Shown here piece after piece: positions 1-4,045 of a DNA stretch of 6,827 bases; position 1 is the stretch's first letter, and the number at the start of each line of letters is the position of its first letter. A program made the translations under genes and the position numbers. Location: the NCBI GenBank assembly GCA_028717305.1, contig JAQUOC010000076.1:1-6827 (forward strand). Direction: 5' to 3'. This DNA is from Dehalococcoidales bacterium. Its GTDB lineage: Bacteria > Chloroflexota > Dehalococcoidia > Dehalococcoidales > UBA5760. The notes below the pieces were generated by a model. The model saw only the letters and a program-made list of their open reading frames with translations. It had not been told where the DNA came from and made no database searches.

Positions 1-1207
1 GGTCGGTATTACAGAATGCTGCCAGTCTCTCCAGAGCCACCTCCGCTTCCAGGCAGTCAGAAGCCAGCCGTTCCTTAAGCAGCTCTAAATCGCCCCGCGT
101 GTTACACTTGATATTCTCCTGCCGTACTAGATCCTCAAGCTCATTAAGAACAATGCGGTGGCGTAACGGCGTAATCTGAAATTCTTCAGCATCGATCTGG
201 GCCATCAGTTTATCTCGAGTCCTGTCGTTTATCCGATACGGGCTGCCGTGCTCATAAGCAAATACCCTCTCGGCGCCTATGTAGTTATCCGCCCCGTGCA
301 TCGACCATCGAATCTGGAAACATTTTTGCAGGTCGCGGCTATGCCTTAGGAAATTAACGATATTCTTGTCATCGAGAGGGGCCTTCAGATAGCTTCTCAG
401 ACGATCGGCAAAATGAGCATAGGCTCCCTTATCAATGGTCGCCTGGTCATAAACGGTGTGTACATAACCGGTTGGGTGGGCAACAATCGTAACCGCCTCC
501 TTCTCCAGCGCCCGACGGGCCTGTGCCGACAACGCGGTACCGTTAAACCACATGCTCTTTGTTACCAGCCGCCGGTTATTGGTCAGGATCCCATCATCAA
601 TGTCGATGAAATCCTGGGAATGCAATGGCGTAGCCATCAGGTAGATGTCTTCAAGCGGGATCCCGGCTACGATAAATAAAGCCGCCGCATAGAGCGCCGC
701 CAGAGAGACGCACTCCCCCGCCCCTGTCTCGTAGTTAGTCTTGTAGCGGAAGGCATCCATCGCCTCAACCGTCTCAGTCTTCCAGTACGGGATGACATTA
801 CCATCATACTTATCCAGACCGAAATGGGCCCGGATATCCATATCAAAGTAATATCGATCCCCCTCATAGCCGAACAAGGCATTAGACTTCCGGATCGTAT
901 CCTCGCTGATGAACCCGCGGAATCGCGCTATTTCACGCTCCCTGGTGGTAAGCCCCCAGGTCTCCAGATCGAGGTTAAAGGTATAATTGTCCATAATATA
1001 CTGCTTCAGCTTTGATATACGGCGGTAGGAGCTCATCTCCGTCAGTCCAGAAAACCACGGATTATCACGCCATAGCCAGATACGCGGCGACATGATATTG
1101 GCCAGGACCAGGCTGTACATTAACTCCGGGAAAATAAACACCTCCATATCGGAAAGCGTGACAGCCGATGACCTAAGTTCCGTCTCTTTCGGATTGTTTT
1201 CGGTCAT
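1..1207 (-). CDS. Transglutaminase/papain-like fold protein of unknown function, 3' end beyond window
   Basis: An uninterrupted minus-strand frame of 402 codons runs from ATG at 1207 to the window edge with no stop, so the C-terminus is missing. The start is supported by AGGAAGAG (1216-1223), 8 bases upstream. No signal peptide or clear membrane segment is seen, which suggests a cytoplasmic protein. Residues 160-215 resemble a transglutaminase-like core: GAGEC with Cys166, an Ala/Leu-rich helix ending in GIP (182-184), a strand, then PLHSQDF with His196, then LTNNRRLV. The usual third catalytic residue, Asp, would fall near Asn210/Asn211, which resembles a papain-type Cys-His-Asn arrangement. 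Downstream are KSMWFNGT (217-224) and VAHPTGYVHT (242-251), which look conserved but which I cannot name. The tail from about residue 340 is helical and charged. The tRNA-CAT ends 108 bases upstream on the same strand and may share its transcript. Substrate and role are unknown; the fold call is moderate confidence. Confidence 0.5.
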   Translation of the reverse strand, partial: MTENNPKETELRSSAVTLSDMEVFIFPELMYSLVLANIMSPRIWLWRDNPWFSGLTEMSSYRRISKLKQYIMDNYTFNLDLETWGLTTREREIARFRGFISEDTIRKSNALFGYEGDRYYFDMDIRAHFGLDKYDGNVIPYWKTETVEAMDAFRYKTNYETGAGECVSLAALYAAALFIVAGIPLEDIYLMATPLHSQDFIDIDDGILTNNRRLVTKSMWFNGTALSAQARRALEKEAVTIVAHPTGYVHTVYDQATIDKGAYAHFADRLRSYLKAPLDDKNIVNFLRHSRDLQKCFQIRWSMHGADNYIGAERVFAYEHGSPYRINDRTRDKLMAQIDAEEFQITPLRHRIVLNELEDLVRQENIKCNTRGDLELLKERLASDCLEAEVALERLAAFCNTD

Positions 1208-1215
1208 TTACCCTA

Positions 1216-1223
1216 CTCTTCCT
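1216..1223 (-). promoter_or_regulatory. Ribosome binding site for the transglutaminase-like gene
   Basis: AGGAAGAG on the minus strand lies 8 bases before the ATG at 1207. It fixes that start; no earlier in-frame start with a comparable site was noticed. Confidence 0.5.
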
Positions 1224-1315
1224 AATCTGTTCTTTATTAATACCGATTCAATAACTACAAGAGAGAGGAGAAAACCGATGAGAGGATTCCTAATAAATAC
1301 CAAGCACAAGGAAAG

Positions 1316-1387
1316 TGGGCTCGGTAGGGTTCGAACCTACGACCAATCGGTTATGAGCCGACCGCTCTGCCGCTGAGCTACGAGCCC
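1316..1387 (-). tRNA. tRNA with anticodon CAT (tRNA-Ile2 or elongator tRNA-Met)
   Basis: A complete 72-base cloverleaf reads on the minus strand. Acceptor GGGCTCG pairs with CGAGCCC, the D-stem is GCTC/GAGC, anticodon stem GTCGG/CCGAT encloses loop CTCATAA (anticodon CAT), and T-stem GTAGG/CCTAC encloses TTCGAAC. The discriminator is A and CCA is not encoded (A is followed by CTT). It is not the initiator: the first acceptor pair is G-C and the anticodon stem lacks three consecutive G-C pairs. The anticodon arm and T-arm (CGGCTCATAACCG, GGTCGTAGG) recall the tRNA-Ile2 of Bacillus, whose wobble C is modified to lysidine to read AUA. Elongator Met remains possible. A strong promoter lies about 105 bases upstream. 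Confidence 0.5.
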
Positions 1388-1497
1388 CCAGAAGTCAGTG
1401 ACGGACTAACCCGACACATTGATGGTAACAACACTAAACCGGGCTGACAGAAAAACGACACTCTCTAACTGAATCAGCCACTCGCTGCTACATTTAG

Positions 1498-1526
1498 ATT
1501 ATATTGGCTGGAGATTTTGAAGTCAA
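1498..1526 (-). promoter_or_regulatory. Sigma-70 type promoter for the CAT tRNA
   Basis: The minus strand shows a -35 box TTGACT (1521-1526), a 17-base spacer and a perfect -10 box TATAAT (1498-1503). Transcription would begin near 1491 and give a leader of about 100 bases before the tRNA. The transglutaminase-like gene may be read from the same start. Confidence 0.5.
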
Positions 1527-1536
1527 TACAGACCCA

Positions 1537-1563
1537 GGCAGTCCGCGAGGACATGGACTGTCC
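1537..1563. repeat. Inverted repeat with two alternative hairpins
   Basis: CAGTCC (1539-1544) can pair with GGACTG (1555-1560). Alternatively, GTCC (1541-1544) can pair with GGAC (1549-1552) around a GCGA tetraloop of the GNRA class. It sits 26 bases beyond the stop of the micro-protein candidate. It has no T-run on either side, so it is not an obvious intrinsic terminator. Confidence 0.5.
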
Positions 1564-1588
1564 TGAGCCAAAGTCAGCCTTCTGCTAC

Positions 1589-1669
1589 CTAGCGGCTCTT
1601 TCTTTTGCGAACGACCAGCAGCACAACGACGAGAGCCACGATTATTGCAACACCTATCCGCCAATCCAT
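1589..1669 (-). CDS. Candidate 26-residue single-span membrane micro-protein
   Basis: A short minus-strand frame runs from ATG at 1669 to TAG at 1589. The peptide begins MDWRIG, continues as an unbroken hydrophobic stretch of about 14 residues (Val, Ala, Ile, Leu; residues 7-20), and ends in the basic tail RKRKSR. By the positive-inside rule it would be a single-span inner-membrane peptide with its C-terminus in the cytoplasm. GGAGATG lies about 8 bases before the ATG. A promoter with perfect TTGACA is found 83-111 bases upstream. The next feature downstream on this strand is the CAT-tRNA promoter, so the gene appears monocistronic. No family is recognised. The membrane-like composition, ribosome site and promoter together favour a real gene, but 27 codons can arise by chance. 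Confidence 0.5.
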   Translation of the reverse strand: MDWRIGVAIIVALVVVLLVVRKRKSR

Positions 1670-1751
1670 TAACAGTTCATCTCCAATCTTTAATACCGGA
1701 ACAGAGCATCATACCCGTTATAAGCGCCTATGACAGAATCCGTTAATGGAC

Positions 1752-1780
1752 ACTTTAACCAGTTGGGCTCCCCTTGTCAA
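1752..1780 (-). promoter_or_regulatory. Sigma-70 type promoter reading toward the micro-protein
   Basis: On the minus strand, the perfect -35 box TTGACA (1775-1780) is followed after 17 bases by TAAAGT (1752-1757), giving an expected start near 1745 and a leader of about 76 bases. The only candidate gene within reach is the micro-protein at 1589-1669. Confidence 0.5.
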
Positions 1781-1839
1781 GTCTGGCACCTGATATGACG
1801 AGGATACACCTGCCTAATCGAAGGATGCTCACCGGAAGC

Positions 1840-1869
1840 TTGCTTTTTCTCCCCGCCATGGCGTAAAAT
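1840..1869 (+). promoter_or_regulatory. Sigma-70 type promoter for tRNA-Gly
   Basis: TTGCTT (1840-1845), an 18-base spacer and TAAAAT (1864-1869). The expected start near 1876 lies just before the mature tRNA at 1889. Read-through could also supply the lipoprotein gene downstream. Confidence 0.5.
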
Positions 1870-1888
1870 CTACGTGTAACTTAGCGGT

Positions 1889-1963
1889 GCGGGAGTAACT
1901 CAGTGGTAGAGTTCCTGCCTTCCAAGCAGGCTGTCGCGGGTTCGAGCCCCGTCTCCCGCTCCA
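1889..1963 (+). tRNA. tRNA-Gly (anticodon TCC)
   Basis: The cloverleaf has acceptor GCGGGAG/CTCCCGC, D-stem ACTC/GAGT, anticodon stem CCTGC/GCAGG around CTTCCAA (anticodon TCC), and T-arm GCGGG-TTCGAGC-CCCGT with one G-T pair. The discriminator is T at 1960, and CCA is encoded at 1961-1963. It reads GGA and GGG codons. It is the isoacceptor called glyT in the E. coli tRNA-tufB operon. Confidence 0.5.
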
Positions 1964-2069
1964 CACAACTGAGGTTTTGCTTTGCCATTTTCACTGCTCT
2001 ACCCTCCTGTTTTGTATTTGGGTACCCCGCTGTATTATGCTTTTCTACAAAGTCTGTGTTAAGGGAATA

Positions 2070-2462
2070 ATGAAACTTAAAATAGCAATAACATGCTTTG
2101 CTTGTATCGCATTAATGCCTCTCTTAGCATGCTCACCACAACCAGAGAAAGCCACCATTACGGTCACTTGTGAGGATTTTGCTCAGAAGCAAGACATTGT
2201 TGCAGCTGCCAAAAACCCGTTTTCTGTGGGTAAATCGTTCACAATAGCCTTATGCTCAGAGTCATCGGCAGGATTTCAGTGGCAAGAATCCGTGTTGATA
2301 GGCGACGGGACTGTGGTACAGCAGACTGCTTATAGGCCCGGCACCGGACAGGATATCTGGACTTTCCGGACACTTAGTGCCGGCAATACCATGCTTCAGT
2401 GGGGCACTACCAACGACAGCGTTGAGCAACGGACATTCCGCATAGCGATCGCTGTTGAATAA
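2070..2462 (+). CDS. Lipoprotein resembling chagasin-family (I42) cysteine-peptidase inhibitors
   Basis: This predicted 130-residue secreted lipoprotein starts at ATG 2070, with AAGGG (2061-2065) just upstream. An in-frame ATG at 1977 would add 31 residues ahead of a good signal peptide and lacks support, so the shorter form is chosen. Residues 2-20 are a signal peptide ending in lipobox LLAC with lipidated Cys21. The mature domain follows the I42/chagasin plan: a VGKSFTIAL strand (53-61), then ESSAGFQW (64-71) where typical members have NPTTGY, then PGTGQDIWTF (89-98), then AGNTMLQW (103-110) near the usual RPW loop. Known members block papain-like proteases with these three loops. Here the first and third loops are degenerate, so inhibition is uncertain. 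Cys34 and Cys62 could form a disulfide. The gene follows tRNA-Gly by 106 bases, and no terminator separates them. Confidence 0.5.
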   Translation: MKLKIAITCFACIALMPLLACSPQPEKATITVTCEDFAQKQDIVAAAKNPFSVGKSFTIALCSESSAGFQWQESVLIGDGTVVQQTAYRPGTGQDIWTFRTLSAGNTMLQWGTTNDSVEQRTFRIAIAVE

Positions 2463-2591
2463 TCTCGCCTATACTACCCATATATTTCTTACCAAAGGAC
2501 GCTACCCACCACCTCAGTATAACAGCATCATAGCCTGTCCTTCTTAAGCAGCCCGAACAGCCGCATTCTATAAGGCTTCCCCGACGAGACA

Positions 2592-2620
2592 TTGCCGTTT
2601 TGTACTCCTGCTGATATAAT
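2592..2620 (+). promoter_or_regulatory. Extended -10 promoter for tRNA-Glu
   Basis: TTGCCG (2592-2597), a 17-base spacer and perfect TATAAT (2615-2620), with the extended -10 element TG at 2612-2613. The expected start near 2627 gives a leader of about 98 bases to tRNA-Glu. The leader contains the inverted repeat TCCCGG/CCGGGA (2644-2649 and 2673-2678). Confidence 0.5.
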
Positions 2621-2724
2621 AGCTAAGGTTGGTTTCTTAAACATCCCGGATAACCATTTGAACCAGTACGTCCCGGGAAAGATTCGATACGATTTCTGTA
2701 TCTCCAGCCAGTTTTGTAGTTCGT

Positions 2725-2801
2725 GGCGCATTCGTCTAGCGGCCTAGGACACCTCCCTCTCAAGGAGGAGATCACCGGTTCGAATCCGGTATGCGCTACC
2801 A
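2725..2801 (+). tRNA. tRNA-Glu (anticodon CTC)
   Basis: Acceptor GGCGCAT pairs with ATGCGCT (first pair G-T). The D-arm starts GTCTAGCGG, as in other bacterial tRNA-Glu. Anticodon stem CCTCC/GGAGG encloses CTCTCAA (anticodon CTC), and T-arm ACCGG/CCGGT encloses TTCGAAT. The discriminator is A at 2798, and CCA is encoded at 2799-2801. It reads GAG. This tRNA is not part of the classical tRNA-tuf cluster and appears to be an insertion into it. Confidence 0.5.
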
Positions 2802-2804
2802 AAT

Positions 2805-2833
2805 TTGACTTTTAGAGCACCCGTTTTTATAAT
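2805..2833 (+). promoter_or_regulatory. Near-consensus sigma-70 promoter for tRNA-Thr(TGT)-tRNA-Tyr
   Basis: TTGACT (2805-2810), exactly 17 bases, then perfect TATAAT (2828-2833). The expected start near 2840 is about 39 bases before the tRNA-Thr. The -35 box begins only three bases after the CCA of tRNA-Glu. Confidence 0.5.
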
Positions 2834-2878
2834 AGGCCAGTTGTTCATATCGTTTAGCGAACAGTCTCGAGAGGCGGT

Positions 2879-2951
2879 GCCCGAGTAGCGCAATGGTAGC
2901 GCAACCGACTTGTAATCGGTAGGTTAGTGGGTTCGAATCCCCTCTCGGGCT
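2879..2951 (+). tRNA. tRNA-Thr (anticodon TGT) with an extra base in the T-stem
   Basis: Acceptor GCCCGAG/CTCGGGC, D-stem GCGC/GCGC, and anticodon stem ACCGA/TCGGT around CTTGTAA (anticodon TGT). The T-arm is irregular. A2926 and G2927 plus G2929-2931 pair with C2939-C2942 and T2943 only if T2928 is bulged out; otherwise the stem has a T-C mismatch and the variable loop has six bases. Total length is 73, where 72 would be expected for this D-loop. The discriminator is T, and CCA is not encoded. It corresponds to thrU of the E. coli tufB operon. Confidence 0.5.
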
Positions 2952-2972
2952 CAGTTCTTGGTGGCTACACGG

Positions 2973-3060
2973 GGAGGGGTGCCGGAGTGGTTAATCGGAG
3001 CAGTCTGTAAAATTGCCGCCTGAAAGGGCTACGTTGGTTCGAATCCAACCCCCTCCACCA
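2973..3060 (+). tRNA. tRNA-Tyr (anticodon GTA)
   Basis: This is a class II tRNA with a long variable arm. Acceptor is GGAGGGG/CCCCTCC. Anticodon stem GCAGT/ATTGC encloses CTGTAAA (anticodon GTA at 3007-3009), a 16-base variable arm follows, and T-arm GTTGG/CCAAC encloses TTCGAAT. The discriminator is A at 3057, and CCA is encoded at 3058-3060. It lies 21 bases after tRNA-Thr(TGT) and is surely co-transcribed with it, the order thrU-tyrU seen in E. coli. Confidence 0.5.
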
Positions 3061-3128
3061 TTCAATATGTGAGCCGTGATACGAAGCAGACGGAACAACC
3101 GGCCAGGAAGGGCTCATGTGTAATCATC

Positions 3129-3152
3129 CTGAAGCGGAACTTCAGTGAATTC
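3129..3152. terminator. Possible weak terminator between converging tRNA-Tyr and membrane gene
   Basis: CTGAAG (3129-3134) pairs with CTTCAG (3140-3145) around a five-base loop. An overlapping stem GGAA-TTC/GAATTCC (3136-3152) is followed on the plus strand by a T-rich run (GGGCTTTTCTTTC). The hairpins cover the stop codon of the minus-strand gene and lie 70-90 bases beyond tRNA-Tyr. The stems are short and the T-run is interrupted, so this is tentative. Confidence 0.5.
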
Positions 3153-3582
3153 CGGGCTTTTCTTTCTCAGCTGTTGTTCTACGGCCCGTTTTTTGAGAGT
3201 TCGAAGATAAGGCCGTTTGATCGGAATTATCTGAATTCTGCAACGCAGCTTCCAGCTTTTCCAAACGCCGGCTAATCATATATAGGCTACCTACCAAAAG
3301 CCTGGTGGTCCGGTTGCTTGAGCGCTGAGTATAATCCGCAATACCCCACCCTACGAAAGAGAGCCCGATGGCAAGCATGAGGAAACCGATACCGATCTGC
3401 GTGCTGGTAGTATTCAGGCGGATAACGAGAACATTCCGGGACAATTCAGGATTGAGATTTACCTCGGACATCAATTCGGACAATGAGGAATAGGTCTGAT
3501 AGACCCACACAATCGCTACCACTACGAATACTGAGCCTATCAGGACAAACTTCATGTCGCTTAATGCACGCGTTACTCGCAT
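3142..3582 (-). CDS. Two-span membrane protein of unknown function
   Basis: This encodes 146 residues from ATG at 3582, chosen over the adjacent GTG at 3585 because GAGGTGA (3589-3595) stands 6 bases from the ATG but only 3 from the GTG. Residues 11-29 form one hydrophobic span (FVLIGSVFVVVAIVWVYQ) and residues 63-82 a second (GIGFLMLAIGLSFVGWG). They are separated by a loop of about 33 polar residues. The C-terminal 64 residues are soluble, with a short amphipathic stretch (SRRLEKLEAALQ) and then a Ser/Thr/Asn- and charge-rich tail that looks disordered. With basic residues at both ends, both termini are probably cytoplasmic. I do not recognise the family. It lies opposite to, and between, two tRNA units that elsewhere are contiguous, and it has its own promoter. 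Confidence 0.5.
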   Translation of the reverse strand: MRVTRALSDMKFVLIGSVFVVVAIVWVYQTYSSLSELMSEVNLNPELSRNVLVIRLNTTSTQIGIGFLMLAIGLSFVGWGIADYTQRSSNRTTRLLVGSLYMISRRLEKLEAALQNSDNSDQTALSSNSQKTGRRTTAEKEKPGIH

Positions 3583-3623
3583 CACCAGTCACCTCACGCA
3601 ATTTATCTGAATCATTCTATCAC

Positions 3624-3652
3624 AATATATAGCAGCATTAGCGAAAAAGCAA
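3624..3652 (-). promoter_or_regulatory. Promoter of the two-span membrane protein gene
   Basis: The minus strand carries TTGCTT (3647-3652), 17 bases, and TATATT (3624-3629). The expected start near 3617 gives a short leader of about 35 bases to the ATG at 3582. Confidence 0.5.
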
Positions 3653-3705
3653 TCCTGACTCTACATTTTTATCCGGTACGGGCCTCCTTGAATTCATCCC
3701 CCCAG

Positions 3706-3762
3706 AAGCATGCTTGACAAAACCATACAAAACATTCTAGTCTATACAGGTAGTTTACTACC
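3706..3762 (+). promoter_or_regulatory. Possible regulated promoter with two palindromes
   Basis: AAGCATGCTT (3706-3715) is a perfect 10-base palindrome overlapping a perfect TTGACA (3714-3719). GGTAGT-TT-ACTACC (3749-3762) is a 6-2-6 inverted repeat near where transcription would start. The best -10 at an allowed distance is weak (TAGTCT, 18-base spacer); TATACA at 3743-3748 is better but 23 bases away. The arrangement suggests operator sites, but no regulator gene is visible in the window. Confidence 0.5.
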
Positions 3763-3868
3763 ATCGCCTGTGACTCACCCTCGCAACGACATCCGAGTAT
3801 GTAACTGCCGGTGCAGGACCGCGATTCTGCCAGGTCAGTTGATGTCTTTAGGACGACTTAATCACAGG

Positions 3869-3897
3869 TTGACTTTTCATCTCTATTACCTTAAAAT
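3869..3897 (+). promoter_or_regulatory. Main promoter of the tRNA-Thr-tuf operon
   Basis: TTGACT (3869-3874), exactly 17 bases, then TAAAAT (3892-3897). The expected start near 3904 leaves an AT-rich leader of about 46 bases, containing TTACGT/ACGTAA (3910-3915 and 3936-3941), before the tRNA. This would drive at least tRNA-Thr(GGT), tuf and rpmG, and probably the genes beyond. Confidence 0.5.
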
Positions 3898-3949
3898 TAG
3901 CTACATCAGTTACGTGTAAAGTAAAGTTAAATTATACGTAAATAAATGT

Positions 3950-4022
3950 GCCCACATAGCTCAGCCGGTAGAGCGCATTCTTGGTAAGAATGAGGTCACC
4001 AGTTCGAATCTGGTTGTGGGCT
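3950..4022 (+). tRNA. tRNA-Thr (anticodon GGT)
   Basis: Acceptor GCCCACA/TGTGGGC, D-stem GCTC/GAGC, anticodon stem CATTC/GAATG around TTGGTAA (anticodon GGT), and regular T-arm ACCAG/CTGGT around TTCGAAT. The discriminator is T, and CCA is not encoded (GAG follows). Only 23 bases separate it from the tuf ATG, so the tRNA is cut out of the tuf messenger. It is the equivalent of thrT, which directly precedes tufB in E. coli. Confidence 0.5.
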
Positions 4023-4045
4023 GAGGACAAAGGGGGTATTTGAAA

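Larger units (their letters stand above)
1388..1888. other. 501-base stretch without a large gene
   Basis: No long reading frame is convincing here. The stretch holds the promoter of the CAT tRNA (1498-1526), a GC-rich inverted repeat (1537-1563), a micro-protein candidate with its promoter on the minus strand (1589-1669 and 1752-1780), and the promoter of tRNA-Gly (1840-1869). The roughly 100 bases between 1388 and 1490 would be transcribed as leader of the CAT tRNA; I see no clear function in them. Confidence 0.5.
3586..3949. other. 364-base divergent regulatory gap
   Basis: No convincing gene lies here. The left end carries the promoter of the minus-strand membrane gene, and the right end carries the promoter of tRNA-Thr(GGT)-tuf. 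Between them are two palindromes around a TTGACA box (3706-3762) and about 100 bases of GC-richer sequence with CTGCCGGTGCAG at about 3807-3818, which could fold into a small hairpin. A 69-codon plus-strand frame (3710-3919) has no ribosome site and an unprotein-like composition. Confidence 0.5.

Noticed and set aside
413..1015. Short plus- and minus-strand frames inside the first 1.2 kb (413-679, 667-882, 824-1015)
   Set aside because: They lie inside the long uninterrupted minus-strand frame with recognisable protein motifs and are shadows of it.
1092..1376. A 94-codon plus-strand frame, including a start at 1278 with a fair ribosome site
   Set aside because: It overlaps the start of the minus-strand gene and reads through the reverse complement of a complete tRNA.
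1232..1702. Similar words CGGTATTAA(T)AAAGA upstream of both the transglutaminase-like gene and the micro-protein
   Set aside because: The match is short and AT-rich, and the two lie at different distances from their starts, so chance is likely.
1977..2069. N-terminal extension of the lipoprotein gene from ATG 1977
   Set aside because: It would place 31 residues before a complete signal peptide and lipobox; ATG 2070 has a ribosome site and gives the proper lipoprotein start.
2407..2731. Two minus-strand frames of 61 and 67 codons
   Set aside because: They overlap each other in different frames, one starts inside tRNA-Glu, neither has a ribosome site, and a strong plus-strand promoter lies within them. 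The 67-codon product looks somewhat protein-like, so a gene remnant cannot be fully excluded.
3069..3275. 68-codon plus-strand frame after tRNA-Tyr
   Set aside because: It is antisense to the membrane protein gene, which has better ribosome site, promoter and composition.
3710..3919. 69-codon plus-strand frame before tRNA-Thr(GGT)
   Set aside because: It starts inside the palindrome/-35 region without a ribosome site, and its product has no protein-like pattern.
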